This document shows, piece after piece, positions 24,344 to 34,895 of a stretch of 64,000 nt of DNA. The stretch is from contig CM041293.1 in the NCBI GenBank assembly GCA_023052935.1, positions 55,292,725 to 55,356,724 on the forward strand, in the 5' to 3' direction. Both the position numbers and the translations under genes were made by a program. This DNA is from Piezodorus guildinii (taxonomy: Eukaryota; Arthropoda; Insecta; Hemiptera; Pentatomidae). The number at the start of each line of letters is the position of its first letter. Position 1 is the first letter of the stretch. The notes beneath the pieces were generated by a model. It ran no database searches, was not told where the DNA came from, and was given only the letters and a program-made list of their open reading frames with translations.

Positions 24344-25270
24344 GTGACAAAACAGCAAAACAAAACCAGTAGCCAGTTCGGAAAAAGATTGAATCAAGGG
24401 GAACTAGGAAGGAACCACAATCGGCTATCTCAGGACAAATCTATTTGGAAATTGAAGAAAGATAAACTAAATTATCGATCAACTGGGCAGCCTGGGACGC
24501 ATGTAAATACTAAAAGCTCCACAAAGTTAGAAGAATTAAGAATATTATCCTATAATGTACATGGATTCGCCTCTAAAAAACCAAAGTTTTTTCGATTTTG
24601 TAACAAATTTTGATGTAATATTTTTATGTGAAACATTTCTAGAAAAATATGCTACAGAAAAATTCAAAAAATATTTTACAAATTTTGATCTAAAATGGAT
24701 TCCGGCAAAAAGGGAAGTAAAATTTGGTAGGGCGAGTGGTGGTTGTATATTAGGAATAAAAGAATCCTTGAAAATAAATAATTTTGCGGTATTTACACAA
24801 ATTTTAGACAGAGATGTTATAAAAATTAGCATAAAACACAAGATCGTTCATTTAATACCGGCATATTTAAATAAATGGGAGGAGGATTTTTCAATGTTAG
24901 TCGAAATACTAGACATAAAAAAAATAAATTATATAGTTATCGGAGATCTAAACTCCAAAACTGGAAATTTACAAAAACTCCCCAAAAATAGCCTTAAATT
25001 TCAAACTACAGCCATTAGTCCACATAGGAACTCTAAAGATAAAATTTTGGATACCAGAGGGAAAAAGTTGATTGAAGTATTGGAGACGTATGATCTAGTG
25101 ATATTAAATGGCAGAGTGAAAAATGATTCAAAAGGAGAATTAATATCACCCCAAAAGGCTCATCAGTAATCGATTATTGTTGTGTCTCTAGAGACATATT
25201 ATCGTTAATAAAAGATTTTACAGTCGGAACTGAAATTTTCTGGGATCACATGCCGATAGTCGTGACACTA
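24344..25270 (+). pseudogene. LINE APE endonuclease domain, frameshifted
   Basis: A frame starting in 24344-24613 reads ILSYNVHGFASK (the N of the first APE motif). After a shift near 24600 it continues in 24555-25169 with DVIFLCETFL (the catalytic Glu), GGCILGIKESL, VIGDLNSKTG (D-x-N motif) and then, in another frame near 25170-25260, SVIDYCC and DHMPI (the catalytic His). All the usual APE landmarks are visible, spread over three frames. Confidence 0.75.
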
Positions 25271-27638
25271 GAAATGGAATTAAATAGCAACTATGAAAAT
25301 ACAGTCAAACTACCCCCAAAATTAAACTGGGAATTAGAAATAAAGGAAAAATATCAGGGTAAAATTAGAAAAAATATGGAAAATGGAAAGATGGAAGAAG
25401 ATTTATCGATAAATGAAGTAGAGTGGTTAGTTAAAATTATTAAACAATCAGCAATAAATAGCAACTATGACTCAAGAAAAACTAGAAACGAAATTTGGTT
25501 CGACAAGGAATGTATAAAAGTAAGAAAACAATCATTCAGGCTTCTAAATAAATACAGGAAAAATAATATACCGGATGACAGGTTACTGTATTCTCAGCAT
25601 AAAAAGTACTATAAACAGTTATGCAGAGAAAAATAGAAAAAGTATTATAATGAAACAATAGAAAAGTTTGAGAATGTTAGAGACACAAAAGGCTTCTGGG
25701 AAATAGTTAGAAAGTTTAAAAACCATAATTTCATGATAAGGAATGAGATAAGAGTTCAAGAATGGGAAGATTATTTTTATAATATGTACAATGAACATCT
25801 AAGCCCAGTATGTATACAATATGCTGAACCACTGCTACAGGATACATTTCTCGATAATCCCTTTACTCTACCTGAATTAAAAGCTATAATAAACAAGACT
25901 AAAGCAAACAAAGCACCTGGCCTTGACCGTGTCCCTTACGAGTACTAATAAAAACGCACCTGACGAATTCTTAAGTAGGCTATTGAAATGTTATAATAAA
26001 ATTATGGATATAGGTGAGGTACCTAAATGTTTTAAAGAATACATGATTTTGCCATTGCACAAATCAGGAGAAAAAAATTTAGTGCAAAATTATAGAGGAA
26101 TAACGCTCGGAAATACAATAAGCAAATTATTTACGGCTTTAATTAATTTAAGGTTAACTGAATGGGCAGATGCTGAAAATAAAATTAAAGAATTCCAGGC
26201 AGGTTTCCGAAGCAGTATTCTACTATTGATAACATATTCTGCTTAATGAGCATTATAAAACTTAATTTAAAAATAAAGAGAAGAAAAGTGTATAGTTTTT
26301 TCATTGATTTTAAGGCGGCTTTTGTTAGAATCGATAGACAGGCACTATTTATAAACTGACCCAACTGGGAATATCATATAGAATAATACGCATAATAAAG
26401 AGCCTGTATGAGGAAGCGGAAACAAGAGTTTGGAGCCAACAGGGTTTGACATCACAATTTAAGACCGAAAACGGACTTAGGCAGGGTTGTGTTTTAAGCC
26501 CTTTTCTTTTCTCCTGCTTCATCAACGATTTAGAGGACAGCCTGTGCGGTGGCATTAATTTGAATGAAAGAAAAATAAAATTACTGGCATATGCGGACGA
26601 TATCACATTGGTAGCAACTGACCCTAAATCATTACAGCTAATGATAAATGATATGGAAAAATATTGTCAAATGTGGAATTTAGAGGTCAATTTAAATAAG
26701 TCTAAAATAATAATTTTCAGAAATGGAGGAGGTAAACGTGGGCGAAATGAAAAATGGTTATTCAATAGCCCAGCAATAGAAGTAGTAAATGAATATAAAT
26801 ACCTGGGTATTATCCTTACACCCACACTATCCTTAAAAAAACATCTACAGCAGAAGTTATCAAAAGCAAAAATGGCAATCAACTCCATATGGAAAAATTT
26901 CCTCTTAAACAATAGTATACCCTATAAATCAAAACTTGAAGTATTTAATGCTGTTTTTAAATCATTCATAGGATATGGAGCTCAGGCATGGGGAAGTAAG
27001 GAATATATAGAAACTGAAAAACTTTTATATTATTAAAAAATTATTTAGCCTACCACAAGCCACACCTTCATACCTGCTGCACATCGAAACAAAAATAGTC
27101 CCAATGCTCATAGAAACATTAAAAATACAAAATAAATACATTCTAAAAGTTAAAAATCTACCAAACAATAGACTGCCATATATCATAAATGATGAAGTCA
27201 TCAAACAAAATATTTTCTGGATTAAAGATATAAGAGAACTGGCTGAAAAACATAATATTTCTATTGACATTCAACTTGACAACAAATATAACTGGGCTCT
27301 AATCTTACAGCAATTTAGGGAATCTCTGACAGGTATTTATAGATCAAAATGTATACAAAGGGCTATAGTCTCAAAAAAAAATGTTTGTATATAAAAATTT
27401 AGACTATGATTATGGGACACAATATTTATTTGATACCAAATTAAGTTTTAATGGGGCGAAATGGATATTTAAAGTTAGATGTGAAATAGTATACCTCAAC
27501 TATAATAGATTTTGGTCAAATGACAATGTGATTTGCTCTCTTTGTAATAGAAAAGAAGTAGAAAATACGTTTCATTTCCTCGCCACGTGCCCTATTTTAT
27601 CTGAAATTAGAATAAGGTGTTTCGGAAGAATTATTTAA
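25250..27638 (+). pseudogene. LINE reverse transcriptase and C-terminal zinc-knuckle region, multiply broken
   Basis: RT landmarks in order are NKAPGLD (25900s), NYRGITLGNTISKLF, FIDFKAAF (26300s), NGLRQGCVLSPFLF and the catalytic AYADDITLV near 26590-26615. The C-terminal part has CSLCNRKEVENTFHFLATCP, a CCHC knuckle common in LINEs. Stops or frameshifts lie near 25636, 25948, 26246, 27036 and 27394. It could not be translated as one protein. Confidence 0.8.
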
Positions 27639-28050
27639 ACACCGATGAAGTAATAAACTATCTTAATGGACAGAACTGGATGGCTGTATATAAATATTGT
27701 AAAATAGCATGGCCCTACAGATATAAACTTATAAAAGAATTTAACTATATTTAAAAATTATAATATATTAATATATATATTAAAATTGTTTATTATTATT
27801 GTTTAGTTGTTTTGAGTCTGATAATGATATAGTTGAATAAGTGAGTGAGTTTGTTTTACTGTTATTGTGTACTGTATCGTATATGAATATAGTTACTGTT
27901 ATATAAATTATAAAATTGAACAGGTCGGCTCCGGACTAGACGGTCTAAAAGACCATAGTTCTATTAATGTTTTTTTTATATATTATATTTTTGTTGTAAT
28001 ATGCTGAAAGAAAAAATAAAAAAAACAGTTATCTATCTAATAGATAGTGG

Positions 28051-28710
28051 CTCAGGTGCAGGGATATGGAGGAAAGACAAACCAAACTCTGGAGCTATCA
28101 TTCCACTAGGCAAACATACAACGGTTTTCCAAACTGAACTTCTTTTTTATTCTCCATTGTGAAACTGACTTATGTGTCAAGAATACAAGTGGTAAAAAGT
28201 ATTTATACTGATAGTCAGGCCGCAATTGGCGCCTTTAACAATCACACAAAAATCTCAAAAGTCATTGAGGCATGTAATCTGACCCTTAACAATCTTGCTA
28301 GGAACAATAGCGTTAGCATTAAACGGGTACCTGGACACACCAGAACCCCTATATGGTATTAGTTTAAGTTATGCCTTTAGGATTATTATACAATCTTATA
28401 TAATCAAATTTAAACAACTCTGGCTAAACAAGGGACTTAAACACTCACTTAAATTTTTAGACGGTCCTAGTATCAGTAGAAGAAAATGTCTACTCAGTAT
28501 GAACTATTACTGCTATCTACACAGGACACTGTAACCTCAACTACCACATGTTCAAACTTGGTATCTCTAATACCCCTTTATGTAGACAGGGAGATAAAAC
28601 ATCTTTCCACATAATCTGCTGTTGCGATAGGTTTTCAACTCTTTTTGGTTATGCCCGCTTAGAACACCCTGTGAACAACAAAGTAGTTTATCCAAATAGC
28701 CTCTATTAAT
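28051..28710 (+). pseudogene. RNase H-bearing LINE fragment, 3' part
   Basis: Continues the RNase H domain started at 22915-23246: SGSGAGIWRKDKPNSG, then TDSQAAIGAF (second catalytic Asp), then VSIKRVPGHT (the V/W-P-G-H motif). A frame reading HVQTWYL and neighbouring shifts include a C-x2-C-type knuckle near 28550-28620. It is old, with shifts at about 28165 and 28340. A related copy lies on the minus strand at 50770-51740. Confidence 0.65.
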
Positions 28711-28775
28711 CAATTTTTTTTTTCATCCATAAATGTGACATTATACAAATGAAAAAAATCATGAAATTCCTGTAA

Positions 28776-29086
28776 AACCTAAACCTGTACCACTACAACC
28801 CATGGAGAGTTTTGGGCTCAGTACATGTAGAGATTCGTACGGTTTCTAGGCCAACAACCGTGCAATGATATGATTCGGTCAAGATCAGATTCAGCCGCCA
28901 GGTTTTTCCCCATTTTTAGGTACCCACTTTATAGAGGCTGGATGTGCCCCAGGAGTGTCTCCATACCCTAGGAATGCCCCCGGCCGAAATAACAGAAGAA
29001 ATAATATTCCGCCACAGCCGGGATTCGAACCCAGGACCTGGAACATAGTAGACTAGCGCTCTACCCACTAGACCACACCTCTCCCT
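28776..29086 (-). mobile_element. tRNA-derived SINE with perfect 15-bp TSD
   Basis: ATGAAATTCCTGTAA lies at 28761-28775 and 29087-29101. On the minus strand the element starts GGGAGAGGTGTGG and carries an A box (TGGTCTAGTGGG, 29063-29075) and a perfect B box (GGTTCGAATCC, 29021-29031). These are the pol III promoter elements of a tRNA-like head, which is followed by a body of about 220 bp. The 3' end has no long A tail. The perfect TSD means a relatively young insertion. Confidence 0.85.
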
Positions 29087-29916
29087 ATGAAATTCCTGTA
29101 ATTTGATGATATCAGTGATAGAAAAATTACTTCATAAACAATAAATTGGTTAAAATAAAACATTCAGCGTGTTTCAATACTTAGTCATTGCTTATTATCT
29201 TCCCCCTGGCTCTTAATCTTGACAGCAGTTGTATGGTGAATCTTTTCTTAAATAATATATTATATTTTAGTTGGAGAATAGTATTCTAATTTATGTTTTA
29301 TTATAATATATTTTTTATATATGAGGACCTAAATCAGCTGACTATATAACTCAGAAGATTAGGACTATAGATGGGCAAATAAAAAAATAAAAAAAGTACG
29401 TAGTACTGTACTCAAATAATCAACCAGCTGAAGTAGAGTATACTATTCACTAATTTGCCTCTGTCCGTTTTTAGGTCTATTAATAATTTTTTTACACCAT
29501 TTTTATTTTTTCATACTTTTGATTTTAAAATTAAATGTTTTAGACTATTGAGTACTTTTTTTGTGAGTATTTTCGGAACAAGGAGTCAGGTCAAAAGAAT
29601 CCTCTCAAAACTTCGAACTGGATAAAGCAAATATAAAATATAAGCTCCCCAAGGATACCAAGATTCTAGGTTGTAGTGTCAGCTAAATATTATATATAAG
29701 TATGCATGTAACTGTCAGAAATTTGCAACAATTTTTTTCTTTTTGGTTAGCAAATTTCAGCTACTTTTATTAATTTTTTACTTACATAAATATGTCTTTT
29801 AATAAATATGCTTATGGACTACTAATATTGTGTTGAAAAGTATTTGACTCAAACTTAGTTTTTGTTGTTAGTAAAACTGTATACAAGCTCACTTTTTCAG
29901 CTTTATATTTTTGATT

Positions 29917-30989
29917 CTGGCACCCAGGATTGCTTTACAAGCTCCACAAATTCCTCTCTCCTACATACTTCCTTATCATCCAGTCCTACCTCACTGGCAG
30001 ATCCTTCAAAGTAAATCATAATAATTCCTATTCATCCATTTTTAGTCAGTTTGCTGGTGTACCTCAAGGCAGTATCCTAGGACCCATCCTTTACACAGTT
30101 TATACAGCTGATATCCCATCCCATCCTAACACTTTCCTTTCTACCTATGCTGATGACAAATGTGTGTTATCAGTCAATGCTGATCCAACTATTGCCTCTC
30201 AAACTCTCCAATCCCACATCAGAGACCTTGAAGTATGGTGTCAGAACTGGAGAATTAAAATAAATGCCAACAAATCCAGCCAAATTACCTTTACTCTTTG
30301 TCGTAAACCAATGACATCCTGCCCTACTGTCTCCTTCAATAATACTCCTCTTGTCCCGGTTGAACAGATCCGATATCTAGGACTACACCTTGACAAACGC
30401 CTTACATGGAACCCTCATACAAGACTGAAACGACAAGAAACTGCACGACGTTTTCGACTACTTCATCACTTACTAGACAAACGTTCCAATCTTCCACTTA
30501 ACTACAAAAGGCTCATCTACATGACTATCATACGGCCTATATGGACTTACGGAGTAGAGCTTTGGGGCTCTACTAAACCATCAAATTCTTCCTGTATCCA
30601 ATCCCTACAATCCAAAATCCTTCGTAAAATCCTCAATGCTCCTTATTTTGTAACTAATAAACTGATCCACAAAGACCTTAATATTCCGTATGTTGCTGAT
30701 TTGGCCCGATCTAGATACCATTCCTTTCATGACCAACTCCATTCCCACCCTAATCCTCTGGTTTCAATCCTTTCTTCCTCTTCAATTCCCGACAATCCTC
30801 CGAGGCGTCTGAAAAGGAGATGGCCCCGAGACCTTCTAGTTTAAAATAGTTACAGGAGTGCTACCATTGTGTAGTTCTTCTACAAGTCTCTTCCATGTCA
30901 TTTTTCTAATATCATATTTACTTGATGTATTTTTTTTTAGTACAGTTGTAAATTTCAATAAATTATGTTTAAAAAAAAAAATATATATA
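29917..30989 (+). mobile_element. 5'-truncated Jockey-like LINE with poly(A)/TA tail
   Basis: It begins inside the RT domain, and its 3' end has AATTTCAATAAATT, a polyadenylation signal, followed by an A tail running into TA repeats. A near-perfect TSD (TATATTTTTGATT at 29904-29916, TATATTTTTAATT at 30990-31002) brackets it. Two related minus-strand fragments lie at 48535-48908 and 53065-53945. Confidence 0.8.
29930..30844 (+). pseudogene. Jockey-like reverse transcriptase, C-terminal two thirds, uninterrupted
   Basis: A 304-residue open frame. It starts within the RT palm (YKLHKFLSPTYFL), has GVPQGSILGP (RT motif) and the catalytic YADD in STYADDKCVLS, then the thumb region with QIRYLGLHLDKRLTW and RPIWTYGVELWG, and ends with RRLKRRWPRDLLV, the usual Jockey C terminus. 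There are no internal stops, but the endonuclease and RT fingers are missing, so it is not functional. The open frame suggests a young insertion. Confidence 0.85.
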
Positions 30990-31002
30990 TATATTTTTAA
31001 TT

Positions 31003-33767
31003 GTCTTAGAACATCTCAAATGTTTGATATCCACATTAGTTGATAAACAAGTAACTTATAATATTTAGATTTAACATCCTCTATTTTATAGCGGCTATTC
31101 TAATTTTAATTCTAGTTTAATATTGAATGAGAAAACAAAAAGTTTCCTTAAGTAATTAATGTATAAAAGAAAGATTAATCGATTTAAGGAAGCAAAAGTA
31201 TGCTTATCTTTTCTCATTTCTATTGATATAACAATTTTTTTCAACTAATACTTACCAGCACCTATGAAAATATTCACAATTTTATTTTAATTATGAAATC
31301 TTCCGAATATTCTTTTGAATACAACAAATGTAAATTAGATAAATTCCCCTAATGGTCCCTTCTGGATAGATTTTAGAAGAATAATAAAATAGATAATAAA
31401 TTTGTATTTAAAATTCAGTTGATTAAACAATTTTTCATTAGGTCCTGTTATAAGCATCCTATTTAAGTTGTGTTTTTTGAATACTTATTAATTTAAGTAA
31501 TTAATACCTTGTTTTTTTTTTTTCCTGTGACCTATCTAATATATATAATTGTATTTATTTTATTCACCCCAGTCATGCTGTCGAACAATCAGTCAGGTAA
31601 GGTTTTGATAATGTGGTGTTATAGGCATGATTAAATATATTTTGAAATGTATTTTATATAAAAAATTTAAATAAAATATGTTTTTGAAATTTTCGAATTG
31701 TACAACTAGAAAATATAGAATTTACAAAATTGTCATTCCCTTGGATAAGCATATTTCTAAGGTCGCTGCTCTCAACATTTAGCCTTTGTGTATATAGATT
31801 GTCACTTTAGCACAAATATTCCATTCTTAACATTTGAAACAATGATATATTGCTGTGTTGCCTGGAATTTGCAATGCATGCTTTATATATTTTAATTTAT
31901 TAGAAAACCTTATCTGTTTATCGAAGAGAAGCATTGGTTAAAGAAAGAAGAATTCATTATTATTTTATATATCAATGAAGTTTAATTATGCCTTGTTATA
32001 CTTAATATAATCTTTTTTTCCCAATATTTAATGGTGATAAAAATGTTTTTTTCTTGTATTTATTTTAATTTGGTAATTATTGTTTATAATTTAATGTAAA
32101 GATCAAGAATGCAATAGTAAATTGTTTTACTATCCCACTTTATTTGTAAATGCACTACGTTTCGGCTAATATGGTGTGCAGGTAATTCCTGAATAAAAAC
32201 TCATGCCTGAATGTTGACCAGACCATATAGACAAAAATTGTTTGGCACATTTATAAATAAAGTGGTGAAGTAGTAAAATAACCTCTAATTTACATTATCA
32301 AATTTATTTATTTAGTAATTCTCTTTAATGCATAGTCTTAATGTATTTTTTAGGGCAACCCATAAATTGATGCAATGGAGGTTACGCTTTAAGATGTAGA
32401 AAATAAAAAAATAAATTCTCTAAGATGTAGAAAATAAAAAATAAATTATCTTTTAGAAAAAGATTGTGAGCAGTATTTAATAATAGTTTTATTATATGCT
32501 TTAAATCCTTAAGACTAGGAGTCAAACTTAAATCTAAATGTTAATAACATAATAAACAATAAAACTAAATACTATCAGAATTATTTTAAATATAATGCAG
32601 TTATTTAAAATGATTAAAGGAAAATATATTTAAAGATTATTAATTTTAGCCAAGCTTTAATAACTAAACTGTTCTATCTGAATAAACTTATTCAAAGTGA
32701 TGCAAGTTGTTTTAATTTTGGAAAAAATTATAAGTATCTCAATAAAAATTAAATTATCTCTGAAACTTTTAAAAGGCTTTTTCTTTTTGAATAGCCAAGT
32801 CATTTTATATCGTTCATTAAAAGTCGTTATTTGATCCAGATCTAGTTTTTAAAAATTGAAATTTTAAATACGTATCTTAACCTTATGCATTTCATTTTAT
32901 CATTCTGATTTATTTTCAAACTGTTAAATTTGAAATAATTGTTGATTTTAATTTGTATTCTTCAATACCTGGGACTTGTATGACCAAAGACTTCTTTTCT
33001 TCATTTAGGTAGTCTGTAGTCCTAGTTATAGATATATTTTTGGCTCTTTGATTATTTTCTAATGCCTTTTTTTTGTTATTTCATTGTTTCACATTGAATC
33101 TATATACATAACATTATTGGATGTCGTATTGAAAAATATAAAATAATGTATTTTCGAATTCTCAATTAATATGTTCTATATATTAAAGAGGTTTTGTTGG
33201 AGAAATTAAGTGAATACAGATTAATTCTAAAAATTTTGTGTATTATAAAATAAAGAAATCATTGACAACACCATGATATGATAGGTAAATAGTATAATTA
33301 TTTCTGATGGTATATCAGGTACTGGAAATTTAAGTTTTAACTACTCGACAAATTATACCTTTCTTCAACTTTTTAAAATCCTTTTCCTATTTGAAATTCT
33401 TCCCATTTTTTAATTTTTTAAGTTAGCTATTTAGGTTCGTGAGACATTTTTTAGTGTTAAAATTTTCTCTTAAATAAGAAAATTAACTAAAATAAGAATA
33501 GGAAGATCATTGGATTACAATCATTAAATATAATTGCACATGCTCATAATTTTTGTTTTCTTTTATTGATATTTTTTAAACATTTTTTATGACTTCTATT
33601 GTGTTCTAGTGACATAGTTTTATCAGTCCAGAGTAAGATAATAAATTTGCTTGTTGTGCCGTCTTTGATTGTCGTATAAAAAAGCCCGATAAAGCTGGCA
33701 ATTACATTTTACTACTGTTTCATTGCAATATCATTTCATTCCATAGAACTATTTGTTTATAAAATTT
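31003..33767. other. AT-rich gene-poor stretch
   Basis: No gene of size. Noted inside: a strong donor-like site CAG/GTAAGG at 31594-31599 preceded by ATG and an acceptor-like CACCCCAG (see findings); an inverted repeat around 32133-32275 carrying CACTACGTTTCGGCTAA, a Penelope-type end; and a short tandem duplication (TAAGATGTAGAAAATAAAAA) at 32390-32450. Confidence 0.4.
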
Positions 33768-33780
33768 AGGGTTTATTTAT
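33768..33780. repeat. Target-site duplication, left copy
   Basis: AGGGTTTATTTAT, identical to 38944-38956. It lies exactly where the base composition changes, which makes chance unlikely. Confidence 0.75.
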
Positions 33781-33928
33781 CATTCCGGGCGCGGGACTGC
33801 AGGGTAAGCATGTTTGACCTAGACAAGCTCCCTTCTGTATACTTACTAACATAGTCTAGCGGATCCAAGAACTGGTTTTTCACGCTAATATCGTCGGAAT
33901 GGTGCCATTCACCTGATACCAGTGCCCG
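33781..33928 (-). CDS. Truncated open frame downstream of the 316-aa viral ORF
   Basis: On the minus strand, one frame is open from just after a TGA at 33931-33929 to the left edge of the insertion (about 49 codons). It overlaps the end of the 316-aa ORF by a few codons and has FLDPLDYVSKYTEG in it. It has no ATG near its start; the first is near the edge. It may be the 5' part of a further viral gene cut off at the integration boundary, or only noncoding intergenic sequence. Confidence 0.25.
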
Positions 33929-34859
33929 TCACCCTCATGTCCCTGGAAGGTTGGTAGTTCATGTCCCATTTATGTTTTCCTCTGGGTATTGCGTTGCTGC
34001 AGAGTTTTTGTAGAACTTTACCCCTACCAGTTAAGGTTTTCAACCAATTGAGTTCCTGGGGGGCCAGGTTGAGGAGACGATCTTGCATGCCCCTTGAGTT
34101 TTTCCATGTCTCGAAATCCTTTCTGATATAGGCCGATCTACGCAGCATATCTCGGACCTGGGGAAATGTTATTGACGTCGTCAGTACGCTATCGAATTTA
34201 AAAAGCCCAAGGCCCACCATAAGCTCTGCCGCATTGGTCCAATCCGGGAGGAGAGTGTGAGGGGACAGCTCCGTTAGCCCCTTCTTGTTTACTGTCATCT
34301 GGTCTAGCCCACTGACGGCCTCATCGCTTCCGTAGTAACCGTCCACGTATGAGTTCTCGTAAGTTATGGCCAGATTAGCACTAGCCAGTACCTCCCCCGA
34401 CAACCCAGGAACGTTATCTGGGGTGAATCTAGCCAAAGCTGTGGCCTGGTCGGCGGTGACATGAAGTTCCGGCTGGGATACCCACCGTGTACTAGCTAAA
34501 GTGGACAGTTGGTTCACATTATCCCAGTCTGAATGAGGAGAAGTTCTACGACCAGCCCATATGTTATCAAAAATGGTTCTGTGATCCCCGGGCAGAGTGG
34601 ATGATATATTACACATCGCATCGAACGTAGCATCGGCTGCTTCTGACACGAGGGCTTGCCGCTTGTCCGCCACCCTGATGTGGATACCCATAAACTCCTT
34701 CTTCGTATTGCGTGTGGGAAAAACCACTAATATCTTGTATCCATCAGGGTTACTTTGGGCGTCGTTAATGACTACTGTGGATGGACCATTTAGGAAAGTA
34801 ATATTCCTTGTCACGTAAGGGGAGCGTTTAGTAGCCTTACCGTAGTCCCTGATATCCAT
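33909..34859 (-). CDS. Virus-like protein C, 316 aa, unidentified
   Basis: An intact 316-codon frame with ATG at 34859-34857 and TGA at 33911-33909. It looks globular throughout, with no signal peptide, membrane span or recognised catalytic motif. It starts MDIRDYGKATKRSP and ends in a basic stretch. It follows protein B after only 36 bases, in the compact style of a viral or polycistronic genome, and no U-tract transcription stop is visible in that gap. Its size is compatible with a matrix- or capsid-type structural protein, but this is a guess from size alone. The codon and base composition contrasts with the AT-rich host. Confidence 0.6.
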   Translation of the reverse strand: MDIRDYGKATKRSPYVTRNITFLNGPSTVVINDAQSNPDGYKILVVFPTRNTKKEFMGIHIRVADKRQALVSEAADATFDAMCNISSTLPGDHRTIFDNIWAGRRTSPHSDWDNVNQLSTLASTRWVSQPELHVTADQATALARFTPDNVPGLSGEVLASANLAITYENSYVDGYYGSDEAVSGLDQMTVNKKGLTELSPHTLLPDWTNAAELMVGLGLFKFDSVLTTSITFPQVRDMLRRSAYIRKDFETWKNSRGMQDRLLNLAPQELNWLKTLTGRGKVLQKLCSNAIPRGKHKWDMNYQPSRDMRVTGTGIR

Positions 34860-34895
34860 ATTGACATATGTACGATATGCCGGGTATGGTAATCT

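Larger units (their letters stand above)
23247..28036 (+). mobile_element. 4.8-kb nested APE-type LINE with perfect 14-bp TSD
   Basis: CTAATAGATAGTGG flanks the element at 23233-23246 and 28037-28050, and the split RNase H frame rejoins cleanly across it. The element carries a coiled-coil ORF1, an APE endonuclease, a reverse transcriptase and a C-terminal zinc-knuckle region, and ends A-rich (AAAGAAAAAATAAAAAAAACAG). All main parts are present in order, so it is close to full length, but it holds several frameshifts and stops. The clade is uncertain. Confidence 0.85.
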
